Positions 1 to 12,600 of a stretch of 64,000 bases of DNA are shown in pieces. Under the pieces are notes generated by a model. That model searched no databases. It saw only the letters and a program-made list of their open reading frames with translations, and was not told the origin of the DNA. The stretch comes from Rhynochetos jubatus (lineage: Eukaryota; Chordata; Aves; Eurypygiformes; Rhynochetidae): the NCBI GenBank assembly GCA_027574665.1, contig CM050653.1, positions 40,312,118 to 40,376,117 of the forward strand, read 5' to 3'. The position numbers were made by a program, and so were the translations under genes. Each line of letters begins with the position of its first letter. Within the stretch, counting starts at the first letter, position 1.

Positions 1-3000
1 GCTCCAGTGGCTCTTATTTCATATCCTTAAATTCTTTATCCTGAGTTATACAAGACTGAGCCCTAATTTTTTTTTTTACTGCAGTACAAGCTAGAAAATA
101 AGCTGGAGTTGCTTAAAGACATACTTGTAGCCATAGCATATAAGATCTTGCTGTGCACACTATGATTCCCTTTTGCTGAGTGAGGAAATAGAAAAGGGTG
201 AAAGATACTCAAGATTTACTAAATCTTCTTGCCTCTTGACTTTTTGTAAGCACCATTTGTTGTCTAGCTTTGTTGATCCGAAGGTTTTAAAGAGCTCGGA
301 AATTGCATTCTTGGATATAAGTGGCAAGTAATATGACGGTCCCAGAGGTTCCTAAAGTATTTTTTGTTAGGAGCAAAAAAACCCAAACCCCTATGTTGTA
401 GGCCCTCAAAAGTAAACACAGATTAAAGGTGTATTGTGCCCATGCTGTGTCATTAGTAAAACTGCTACTTAGTGTGTATTTTCCAGCATCCTTATTGCAG
501 AGTCAGTCATACTGTATGAGCAGTAGTGAGTGATTTTTAAAATGGAGGTTTGCTGGAGGGAGGAAGGATTGGCAAGTACGGTGTGTCTGAAAATTTACTG
601 GGAAAACAGCAATTTTCACAAGTTTTTTTGTAGAGGCGGATTCATTAGGATAAAATATTAACTGACTAGTTCTGGCTAATTTGTGATAGAAGTGAACAGA
701 TAATTTCCATTATCGGAATAATCAGAATTGCTTGCAGCTATTACGATGGCTAAGTATTTTGAATGGAAGAACAGAAACCCACCCTAAGATTAGTTTTTTT
801 GGTCAGGCTTTTTGACAAAGCTTAAGAGTTTTTTAACATCTCAAAACATGTTTGACCTCCCCAGCCTTAAGCCATTTTGACACTCTTTACCATTGCATTT
901 CAACAGGAAAGAAAGATCCTTTTTATAGCCAAATGGCTTCCTCTTCTCTTCTCTCTCTTTTCCCTTCCATCCCCCACCCCAGAGTGCCTTTCTAGTGCTC
1001 AGGCTTCAGCTGCTGCCTGGATACTGGCTACATCTGTCTTGTTTAGGTGGTCCTAAGGAAAACCAGCACAGAGTGTAACCGGAGGGCCAACAACAAGATA
1101 TGTTTCTTTTCAAATTTGAAAGGAAGCCCTGCACTTGCTTCTGCCTGTTTCCCTAAACTGTTTTTAAATCAATCATGGCTAGGGCTGGTAAATGCCTTCT
1201 CTTCCCTCTCTCTCTCTCCAAAATGGTCAAAATCCGAAACACTTGAAAAGTCTAACGAGTTAAATATGGTGGTGTTCACAGGGCTGTTTCCCCTTGTACA
1301 ACTTGCAGTTTGCTGAAATAAACTTTTTTTTTTATGGGCTCTTGCTTTGAGACAGCCATTGGGAAAAGTTTCAAAGAGGATAGTGTTGCTCTGGGTGGAA
1401 TTTGGAGGTTTGCAGCTCCATAAAACGCTTGCACTGACAGCAGGCTGGTCTTTTGTACTTGCGTTAAAAGGGACAGCATTAAAAACTGATTTGGGGTCTG
1501 AGCAGCGCTTGATGTTTTGAGGGGATTGTGGTGTGAAAGATGGGGACTGTCAAGGAAGAGTAATGATGTGGGGCAGATAGAGGACAGCGTAGTCCCTATT
1601 TTTGGGGCAGTTTTGGGACATTAAGTGCAGGATGAAGGTTGGAACGATGACAATCTATGCCAGTCGTGGATGGTGTTAAACCTGTGGGGTGGTGGTTCTG
1701 TTTTTTAAAGGTTAATTAACTCGGGGAAGGGGGAGGGGAAAATGTGACTTGTTCATAAAATTCAGCTATAGTTAAAATGCACTTTGCCCTTGTGACAGTG
1801 TCTTGCACTCAAAACAGGAGGCACTCTTAAAACATCAGCCTGTTCTCATGCATTTACACCATGACCTGTGTGTGCCTGGTGCTACCTTTTGGTTAGCAGT
1901 CCCTTTGCCACCCCCACCGTGGATTCTACATATTAGAACAGACTGCAGGCAACAGAGAAGAAACAAGTAGCAGCAGGCATGACTCTTGGAAGAACTCATG
2001 TTACCCCTTGTTTTAATAATGCTTGCTACTACTTTTATCCATTCAATAACTTCTTAGCCGTTTCATTTTTAAAATGGGTTATGCTGCAGTGAGTGGCTAT
2101 AGATGCACGAGCATCACTGTTCATTGGGATCTTTTAAAGAGTTGTGGAATAAGGGCAAAATAAGGATGTAGGCTTAGGAGATGCAGCCTAAGCAGTTCGC
2201 ATGTTACTGGTGTGACAGAGCTGTCCAAGAAATCGGTTCTTTACATTTTGTGGAAACATTACTAGAGTGAGACTGTGGGTTTCATTTCAGCGTTTCCTCT
2301 GTAGTAACAGTGCTTGAACTTTGGAATCCACTTTCCTGGCTTTTGTGTGGGGAGGCAGAGCAAAATGGGTGTTTGCACTGAACTCAGCACGTGCGCTGAG
2401 CTTCAGATAACAATGATTTGGCTTTTTTTTTAACATCCTTGTGTTTGGCATGTTGAACCAGCCACGCAGGGTTGTCCTAAGTATGAGTGCACAAGGTGCA
2501 GAAAGTAACCTGGTCGTCTCGCAGGAGCTTTAGCTTTTGTTAACCGCGTGTTGCTGAAAACTGGGTTGTGATTCTGTGCAGAGAGGTATAACCCAGCCCA
2601 GCTCTGAGGCTGCTTTGGCTTGGGGAAAAAAGATGCTGAAGCGTGTGCCTAAGTTGTAAGGATGGTCTCTACCAGTCTCTCTTAATACATGTTGCAAAAT
2701 TGGTAAAACGGGTAGTGTAGGCCTAAAACTAAAGGAATGCTTTTAAAATGCGTTTCCCGATGAAAATGTGGCTTAAATAGGGAAGTGGGTTTGCAGAAAG
2801 TGAAATTTAATAACTCCGACTCAATTCCCTCCAGACTTGAAGGGGTAAATTTCGATTTCATTCCCTGATTTAATAAAAATTAGTGGCCTAATGTCTGTTG
2901 ATTCTCAGCAGACCTGAAAGAGGTCACAAACTGGACTAGGCGGTGTCTGCTTAACTGTGCTTACACTGGTGGGCTCTGAGTGCTGGCATAACCTGACACA

Positions 3001-3538
3001 TACACTAGCTGGATTTTGTCTTAACCAAAAGAGCTGGGGAGCCCGCTGTGTCCAAACACGCTTGTAAATAAAACTGTAGCTTTGTTTTCAGGCTGCTCTT
3101 GAGAGGTGTGGATTTCCCTGGCTGAAATGACCTCCTAATGCCAAAGACCTCCCTGTTCCCAAACCTGTGTCCTGTTTTACAGCCTGTGCCTTTCCCCTGC
3201 AGAAAAATGGGGGGTGGGGGATGCAGGTTAATATGTGAAAATTATTAGCCCTCGCTTTCATCTGAAGTCAAATTTAAAAATCTCAGCTTTTGTGCTGTGA
3301 GGGGTTGGTTTCACTGCCAAAATCCTGCGCTTGGCCCACAGCTTTGTGTGCAGCCCTCTTCCCCTGGTGTGGGGTGGGAGGAGGGCTCGTGCCCGGAGGA
3401 CCGGGGAGGTGGATGCAGAGGATAAATATTTGCTATACGCAAGTGTAGTGCATGACTGGGGGGAAGGCTGTGGGCACTAATGACAGTGTTGGAAAGCGCT
3501 AATGTGCCTCTGCCATATTTTTTTTTTTTTGCTCCTAG

Positions 3539-3856
3539 TCATTGGAAGCTGATGTTTGGCCTCTCCAGACTGCCCTGAAGGCCCCCCCGGCTCCTCAAAA
3601 TGGAGGCTGTGTGCTGATACAAAGGCAATCAGCAGTGCTGCCGGAGGGCGTTCCCTCCCCACCACTTGGCTTTCCAGCCGTGGTTCTGCAGTGGCCCCAG
3701 AGCAAGCGCATGCTGCTGCGGGGAGGAGGGGCAGGCCGCTGCCTCTGCCTCGCTGTTCGCACCACTGGCTTTTACATCGGCACTGGCTTGTACACCTGTA
3801 GTAGTGCTCCTGTTGCTCCCCCAGCATTGGTACAGCAAGGTGTGTTAGGGAACTGA
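3539..3856 (+). other. possible exon or transcribed segment of unknown gene
   Basis: A strong acceptor-like sequence (T-rich tract, then GCTCCTAG ending at 3,538) is followed by about 315 bases that are clearly more GC-rich than their surroundings and open in one plus-strand frame to a stop at 3,854-3,856. The frame has no ATG at its start. The peptide is rich in Ala, Pro, Gly and Cys and matches no domain I recognise. The open frame may simply follow from the higher GC content. It could be a terminal exon of a noncoding or lineage-specific transcript, or nothing. Confidence 0.15.
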
Positions 3857-4395
3857 GCTGACAAGTGAGCAACTTTCTATTACCAGCAAGTTGAAAGGAG
3901 TCTTCAGCCAGATCAGGTCTCTGGTACTACAAGGTGCTAATGCTTGCACGAGAGAGTTGACTAAACTGGGGAGATGCTGATGGGCTGATGGTTCTTTACT
4001 AGGAGGATATGCTTGGGTCAGCCTCGCAGCAGTTGTGAAACCCCCGCTGCGTATTCGCAAACACGAATCCGTGAGGTTGTATGGCATGCGGCGTCATGGA
4101 TTGATAAATGTTTCGTATACGTTTGCAATCTCTTTGGAGGTAGAGCTGTCTTCCCCTGACCGCTTCCATAGTGCGGCCCTGGGGACTTGTAATGCTGACT
4201 AAGCCAGAGGAAAGAGAGGCTGTGGGACTGGGATAATTACCTGAAGCTGAGGATCTCTCAGGGTTGCACAGCTTGTTTGACACCATGAAACTACTACTGA
4301 ACAGCTCTCTCTTAGAGTAAGCCTCCAACCACTTGCACCTTCAAGTCCCAGGTACTGTCTGCAGTGAATTTGCTTGCTCTTTTTCTTTCCTTCAG

Positions 4396-4457
4396 CACAT
4401 TAAACGGCCGCTAACAGAAGAGAAGCCTTCTATCAAGAAGGGGCCTGGCTCCACTAG
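4396..4457 (+). other. candidate 62-nt internal exon, unknown gene
   Basis: A polypyrimidine stretch ending in TTCAG at 4,391-4,395 and a good donor, AG then GTGAGC at 4,458, bracket 62 bases that are open in the frame starting CAC ATT AAA. The short peptide is basic and Pro-containing (begins HIKRPLTEEK). It contains a CpG-bearing CGGCCG in CpG-poor surroundings. It does not belong to TRIM71 as known. It may be an exon of a noncoding transcript, an alternative TRIM71 exon (62 nt would break the frame), or chance. Confidence 0.2.
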
Positions 4458-7400
4458 GTGAGCTGAGCACAGTCAGTTACAACTGAAATCCCTACCAGTG
4501 GGTTGTCCTTCTTTCCTCAGTTTGCTTACTGAAGCCTTCTGCAAATACCTTCTTAGAATGGAGCTCTTAACACTTTCGGAGTTGTTAAATTGTAATCCTT
4601 TGTCTTCCAGATTTGCTGCTTGTGTCTGGCACTGCAACTTTTCACCTGTCTTCTAATTCAACACTTGTTTTTTTGAATCTGGCTTTAATGAACAAATGTA
4701 ACTTTGGGTTAAGGGAAGAATATTAATGTACAGTGTAACTGGGGCTTCTGTTCACTGTAAGGGTCTTTTGACCTGCTTATTAGTGGGGGCATTGTTCTGG
4801 TAAGCCATTCCAGGACCCATCCTGCCAGTCTTCTGCACAGGATTAATCATTTCCTCTTGACCTCCTGCTCTCTTTTCCTAACATGTTGCATTGATCAGAA
4901 TCCTTAACTCGCAAGTTTGCTCCTGTTTTTTAAAAATGGGAGGAAAAGGAGGGGGGAAGGAATGCAAAGAAATTAGATATAATGTCTGCTGTTAACATTC
5001 TTAGTAAGCTTTTTTCCTTCTTGACTCCTCCCTGCTACCAAGAAAAGAAATCCCTTCCTGGCATGTATTAGCTCCAGATCTCAAGCATCTTGAGTGCCTC
5101 TGTTTCACTGGAATTACTTTTTTTTGAGCATGCAACTTCCTGCAAGATCAGCTTTGCTTATAAAGGTCACATTTAAAGCTTTACCTAGCTGAGGCTTTCA
5201 GCTACTGATCTACCAGATTAGAGCACTATATTAATCTTCTCCATCTGCAGTATTTCCATCGAAGGCAAGGCAGCATCAAGAATACTGCATGTGACTCTTA
5301 AGTTCCCTCTATTTTTTAAATGTCACTAGAGGAAGTCATTTATGAGATCATACAGGGTACCTCCTAATAGAGAAAACGCCACACCTTTAAAGGAGCTGTT
5401 GACTTTAAGGTACAAGGCTCTGCTGCCAGCCGGTTCCAGATTGTATCAGTAGCAGAAAGGAATACTTGTTCTGTTCAGATCACCCATGGGTCCCTGTATT
5501 CCCTGTGGTTGGCAGCTGAACCAGACTTCCCGGGAGCAGACTTCTCTAGACTTTCCCTTCTGCCTGCGTTAGTTGTTCTGACACAGTGTCCCAAGTGTGA
5601 TCTGGCCCTACATAAGGCTGCTGCAGCTTGTGCTTCCTTTTCTGAGGTGTTAATGGCAACTCCAAGGGAGAGAGTTAAGCTGAAGAAAGGTGATGGGATA
5701 AAAGCAAAGCTTTTGCTTTTTCCCCTCTTCTCACGGAACCTGTTTCTCTGAGGCTGCATGCCAGAGGTAGTCGTCCACTCTTGGACCTTGCTTTTCTCCA
5801 AGCAGGATAAACCAGCAGTAGGATGTAACATCTCCTGGAAGTAAATAATTTAACCTGCTTTGTATCTCTGAACAGTGATGCTGGCAGATAAGCTGTTCTA
5901 GGTTCATGGTCTTGCTCAGAGGAATGCTAGATGTCTTTGTGCCATTCTGGGCTACCTGGGAATTCATCTTTGCACCCCAATTTAGGCTTGAAATGTCTCC
6001 AAAGGGGACTGAGCCATGTGACTGACAAAGCGCAGACCTTAACATGTGTATCTGAATAACAGTACTGACAAAGCTAGAGTAGACCATGAGCTGGAAAGTA
6101 AAACTGGATGTGGTTCTCCTGTCAAAAGCAAACAGGTTGGAAGCTCTCTCTGCTTCTAGTGAAACTTAGTCTCATGAAGTGAGAGCGCTGACTAGAAAGC
6201 TCATTCTGTGGAGTCTGAGATTGAGACACAATGGCCCTTCTTGAAACTGGGCTTTTGTTTTGGAGGAATTTCTGAATTCCATTTTGTTTCCTGCCCTGAG
6301 GTAGGGTTAGGGCATCATCTTCCCAGTAAGAAAAGGCTCATGGCTAGTAATATCTTCTCACTTCCCAGAGCAGCAGCATGTTGGGACCAAGCAGAAAGAC
6401 CACCTCACAGAACCCATCTTTTTGTTGCTCGGTGTGCATCACAAAGGATTTGGAGGTGAGAGAGCCTTTCTCCACACTTCTGTGGAGATGCAAGTGGGCT
6501 GCTTGGTAATAGACAAAGTAAAACAAACTACCTGCATTGAAGGAGGCTTCAGGCTGATAGTTCTGGCACTGTGCATTGGAGGTCTGGGTGAGGGAAGCCA
6601 TACATCTTTCCTGCTTCTCAGAAGGTACGGTGGGGTGGGTGTGCTTTCAGCCATGCCCAAGGCCTTGAATGAAGTAGTTGGTGTTGGTTCTGTTGGCCAC
6701 CACACCCGAACATCCAGGCTATTGCTATTGTCCCTGGCTTCTGCTGCTGGCTGTTGTGCTCTTCACTGGCTCCCCTGGCATCTGGCTCTAGTGATAAGAG
6801 ACAGCAGCAAAGATGAGAAGGAACGTACAGTCGCAGAAGGAGGCCTCTTGGTTGCCCCTGGTCTCACTTCCAAAGGTCTGCCTTCTTTCTCCTGAACCTT
6901 CATTGTAGAAGGCTTGTGAAATCATTACATTAGTGATGCTATAGAAGTTTATTGTGGATGGTTTCAAGTTTTAGGGTGTTTTTCTTCTGCTGTAAACCTG
7001 AAGTCCTGGCTCTAGTCCACTTACAGGTGAGAATGGAGGGCTTATGGAAAATTACATTTTTCTAGAATAAGCAGAAAAGATATTTTTGAGTTTCACATGG
7101 CAGCCAGAATAGGGCTGAGGCAAGATCAGGGCTAGTCAGTCACCTGGATGATTCCTGTCTTGTTCCTCTCCCATACCACCTTCTGTGGAAGAGCAAATGA
7201 CTGCCTGTAGGGCTGGGCCAGTGTTTGGCTGCTGGTTATTATGGTCCAGAGAACGTACTTGAATGCCTGAAGAGCTCTAGATCATAGTCTTATTTTTAGC
7301 TCAAGCAGTAAATGGAACTATCTTTTCAGGAAAGAAGGTATCTGAGTAGCTGGATTTCATAAATTTTTGTGGTAGAAGCTGTCAGTGTAGTATCCAAGTC

Positions 7401-9542
7401 CAGAAAAAGCCTGATTATCCAGTGTGAAACCACTGTTACTTGGTGACTGGCCTGTTTGAGAATTACTTTTTTAAACAGAAATGTGAGGAATAGCTATTTT
7501 TAGCAAGATCTCTTCAGCTTTGTACATCTTATACTCCTCTCAAGATCATGGAAAGTAGTGCAGCAACAACCGTAAGAGTCAACTCAAGTTGTAGCTTGCA
7601 GACCTGATGCAGACTTTGGCCTTTCTCTCTTGGGGGGCAGTTTTGCAGTGGTAGAGCCTGCTGTCTGTCTGGGGAGCAGTGGGCACACGCAGGCTGCATG
7701 AAGTAAGGGTAATACTTTGTGGTGTCTCAGTAGGGAATTTGGAAAATTAGTAGTGAGGTTTTTTTTTCCTTCCCTGAAAGCTCTTGATGAGGAAGTATGT
7801 GTCTTCTAAGTCTGTAATAAGGCTTCTGGTTACTACTTTTACTCCTTCAATGCTGCCTGAATTGGGTACCTGCAGAAAGGATTCAGGTCAACTGTCCATC
7901 TGTATATCTTGATTTGCCACCTGGATGAACTTTGAAGTTGCTTCCTCTAAGAAATTACCAGTGTGGTCTTTCAGTGTTCTGTTTTGGTAGTATTTGTTAT
8001 TAAAGGAGACTTAAATACTCTTTCACTGGTTTGAGCATTATAACATTAAGCTCTTTGGAGAGAGAAGTCTTGTTTCCTGTGGTTAGCTGTGACCTGTATA
8101 TAACTGTCTGTATATTCAGAATGTGTTATGTTGATATTGGCTGTGTGATCTTGAACCTTTCCTAGAGAGAAAGGGTGTGGGAAGAGAGGCTCATCCTTAT
8201 TCATGGAGGTATTTAAGGGTGGTGTGCTTTTCACCTTGCAAGTGACATACTGATTGTACTAAAAAACCAAACCAAAACCAGCCCGAACAAACAAACCAAC
8301 ACATCCGGGTGGCTAGCAGTACAGGGATGCATTTTTTACTCAAGTCATTAATGCTTAATTGCAGTTTTCTTTAAATACTCCTCTTCCACTCCCCCTATTA
8401 GGGGTTGTGGCGGTATGACTCAGTCCATGCCTAAAGTTGCTGCTGTGACTTGGTTCCTCACGTGAAGAGCTGGTAGTGACTAATCCTGGAATGTTGGGGC
8501 ATAGAATGGGGAGGGGGCTCTTTATCTTCTGTTTGGGCAACTTGCTGCTACTTAAAACCCAAAGGAAAGCAGTGGCATTGGATTTTTTTATTGCTGTTAA
8601 AAATAGTGTGGGCTGGGTGACCCTTTTAGACTGAGGAAATTGCTTGAAGTTGTTTAAAAAATACACATAGAAATGTCATAAATACTGGTAGAAGTCTCTT
8701 CACAGCTGATTGCATGCAAACTGGCTTTGCATGTGTGTGCATGTGCTCAGCTGCTAATGGATGGTCAAAGATGCTCTCCAAAACGTGCCTTGGTTGCACT
8801 GAAACCCCTTTGATACCTGTGCTGCTCTTTTCCAAGCATCAGTGAAACCAACCCCTTCCTAGGAACTTGGAAGCAGCCAGGCTGGTACTCAGCACGTACA
8901 ACGCAGACATTCAGCAGGGCAGTTTATAAGGACCAGTCGGGAACTATTAGCAGAGGGCATTAGCAGATGAAATTTAAGATCATGGAGGCTAGAGAAAGAC
9001 AAAATAAGGAACTGGCCTTTGCTTTCTGTCTTTGCTACCTCAGCTATGTAATCACTAATGGGGATACAGATAGACTAAATGCAGTGTTCTGGTCCTTCTC
9101 TGCCTGAAGAAACATGATCTCTATCTCAGATGTATTGTTTTAAAAATATGCAACTAAGTAAACTGCTTTCAACTGTAATTTCTGAAAATTTAAGTCATTC
9201 CAGGAAAGAAATGCAATATTCTAGTATTCTCTAAAGTGCATTCATTATGTTCTTAAATTCTGCTTGCTCTCCCCGCTAGATGCATAAAAGCTACTTGAAT
9301 AAAGCAAAGACACTCAAGCATTTGAATCGAAGTTTGATAATTTCATACTCATTATGTGCACTTACAACTTCACAGTGCAAATTTGGTCTGGAGAGATTAA
9401 AGAGTTAGTTTAATCTTTGCCTGTAAGACCTTAAACTCGTCCTTCTCTCCCTCCCACCCACCCCTTTCAAGGATAATATTCCACTGTGCCAGATTGCCCA
9501 TATTGCCACCAGAAAATTGCTTGGACCACTTCTTACAAAAAT

Positions 9543-9608
9543 CAAAGGTCAACTCCATGCCTTGGTGGCAGCTGGGAAACTAATGATTTAATGCTGCTTT
9601 GACCTTTG
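9543..9608. promoter_or_regulatory. inverted pair of nuclear-receptor half-sites in intron 1
   Basis: CAAAGGTCA at 9,543-9,551 is mirrored by its exact reverse complement TGACCTTTG at 9,600-9,608, 48 bases apart, with homeobox-like AT-rich words between (TAATGATTTAATG). AGGTCA is the core half-site of many nuclear receptors. The surrounding 9,230-9,650 block has little simple sequence. A regulatory role is only a guess; two 9-mers in 23 kb of intron can occur by chance. Confidence 0.15.
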
Positions 9609-12600
9609 GCTTCCTAGTCCGTTTGAGTCTGACCCAATGTTTTAATTTTCCAATACTGCTAGGCAGTTGGCTTTTGTCTGGTTCCAGATGTAACTCGCAT
9701 ATTGAGGCCTGTTACTGAAGTGAGAACAAAACAACACAACATTTCAGCCTATGAGGGGAAAGAAAAATAACAGCACCTAGATTTTTTTTTTAATGCTACA
9801 AAATACAGCTGTCCAGTGAGACTGACTCTTCTACAGCTAACAAGGCCAGGTTTAAGATAACAGAATGTGAGTATTTGTCCAGTGTTTACGTCTAGACTTC
9901 TTGCTGAAATGCTGCTTTTTTTTCCCACAGGTCTGTAAAACGTAACAGAATAAAAACAATAGCTTTTCCCCCTTCTGCCCACAGTCTTTCTAAATAATTT
10001 TTTATTGGAAAAAAGCGCCAATGTTTGATGCTGGGAAATATCAGAAAAATAAGTAGTTGGTTGTTGAAAATGCATGTGCCTGCTCTTGGTGGGGCAGTGG
10101 GAGTGTAATAGGAGTGTAAAGGGAGATGTGTGATGAGGCAGTTCCTTTGTTTTTTTTAAAGCACTGCTACACTCGAGTACTTTGTCATGCGTTTTTGGTG
10201 TATATACAAGGTGAACGTTGCATTAGGCTTTTCAATACCGGTAACTTTGCCATCATTGCCAGTCCAGCTTGCATTTTCTACTAATGGTGGGTAAAGCACC
10301 CTGAGTGGCCAGTCTTACAGTGAAAAGACTGCTGATTGTTTGCAAAGATGCCCCTTGAGTACTGATGCATATGGAAATTCCTCTTTACCTGAAAGTGCAA
10401 ATCTCTTGCTTTGTCTGGTCTGCCTGCCCATCGAGTACCACTCAGCCTTGGTTCCTGCCTGAACTACACTGCAGCTCTCAAAGGTTAGCTCATACCCCGG
10501 CTTGTGAGCGAGAGGTTAGTTTTGCAGAGCAGATGGGCTCCTAAAACTTTTATGGTCTCCAGTCAAATCACCTCAAGCTGTAATCTCATTAAATCTTAAG
10601 TGAATCAGTGGGTCTGGTTATTACTTGAAAGCAGGGTTACAGGAAGCGATGTTCCTGATGCCGTAGGTCTGTGGCGGAGGTAAGCTACCAGAGGTACTTA
10701 CTTGCCTGTGTGTGGCTCTTAAAGCTGCTCTGTTACTGTGATAGCAAAGGTGGTATGTGGGGTGCAGGCAGTTAACCTCCTGGTACGGGACAGAGTGGGA
10801 GATGCAGCTTCTCCTGAAATCCCTGCTGTGTTAACCTAGGGAGTTTGAATTCTCCCTTGCACTCTTGGTCGCACACCCCCACTACACCGTCCCAATAAGC
10901 CGTTTAGAACAAATGGACCTAGCAGCTTATTAGGAAACCAGCAAAGTGCTTAGCCCTCACTGTGCCCACAGTTGCTGAAAGAACTGGATCACAACACTGT
11001 CAAAAAGCCTGACCTCCCTCTTTTTTTTAATTCAGCATAACTGTCTTGGGGGTTCCTGTGCTAGAAAACACTATGGAGAATATTCCAGAGGCAGGCAGGC
11101 AGCTTCCTTTGAAAGCCTTTTGTCCAAACAGACTTGACTCAATGGGTTAATTGTCTTGCGCTTGGATATCTGGTTAAGCATGTTTTTGTTCTTCTGCCTG
11201 GATTGCAGAAAGTATTTCTTTAGAGAGAATAAATCTAATCTATGACCTCGTCAAACTTTTTTAGGAGGCAGGGGACATGTAGGACTAGTTTGGCAATAAA
11301 TAAAAAATTAATGATCATGGCTTAACATGCGAGACTTGTGTGTACACAGGAGTGTTCATAAAAACTTCCTGCTGATTGTGCAGAGATAAGAACATTTCTT
11401 CTTCCTTGCCTACCTGCTTCCTCCTGGGGTGGGCATGTGGGGAAGAGTTGACTCTTCTCTAGTTCAGCCTGGGTAGTTTTTTCTCCCTTCATTGATGATT
11501 GAGCAAGCCTTCTGTATTTACACTTATCCTGATTTAAAGCTCAGACAAGGCTATAGTTAAAGTTTAGGGTAAGGCTAACTTGCCTGCACGATGCAGAAGC
11601 AGTCTAAAGCTACTGAGTGTGGTGGGGGACAGTTGATGCTGCTATAGGAAAGGGTGGTGATTCAAAGTATTTAAGCATTGTGAAAATTCAGAATGCCTTC
11701 AGATTCTTAAAAGGTCCTTGAAATGCATCGCTGAACCATGATAGGTTGGCACCAAACCACTAAAGTTGGTTAGACCAAAACTACAATGCTCTACAACAGA
11801 CTTCATTTGGTGGCTGTAGGAATGCGTACACCACATAGGTGCCCCATGGGAGCCCCATGGAATTGGTTAAAAAGAGTTTGTATCAATAACTTAAATCTTG
11901 AATGGTCTGAAAGACTGTCCTCACTCTCCTGAACCTACTACTCAATTATGTTTGCTTTATTAATGACCAAGTGCAGTTATTGGTGTTTCATATTCATTGT
12001 CTGTAGGCACCTCAAATCTAGCCTGTAATTTGAAGGAGTAGTAATTCTGTTCTCCTTCAGTTTTCACTTAATCGAATATTCATCCTGCAATGCTGCTCTT
12101 CCCACCTCTCCCAAATTCAAAAGGAAAGCAATCTTAAGTCTTCTCCATGAGGAAGAGGGCTATTACAGTAAGGGCACTGTGTAGCACTTTCTGCCATAGA
12201 TTTGTTTTTTTGAGAGAGAGGAGTGTAGGGGAAAAAAATCAAACACGACAAAGACCACTTAGGGGAAGGGGAAGAATAGGGTCATGGAACGTGGGCTTTA
12301 AAGCTGCTTCTACCTGTATTTCATCCATTTCGGACATAAGTGTGAGAAAGGCAAGTGATAAATTTGGACTTCTGAAGCTCATGAATTCTTGCTTCTGTTC
12401 TGTTGTCAGAGAGGCGAACAGCTAGAGATATATGAAAACATAGTTAAGTTGTCCATCTGGACTTGTCTTAAATCTCCAGATAGAAATAAAAACATCTCTC
12501 GCTTTGCGTTAGTAGCTTGTAAACAAAGGTTTATCAGTTCTTGCTGTTCTATAGTGATTGAAGAAAGATTATTCTGAGTAAACACTTCTGACTTCGCGGA

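Noticed and set aside
6422..6895. 157-codon plus-strand frame in intron 1
   Set aside because: TTG start, no domain, no splice context; chance frame.
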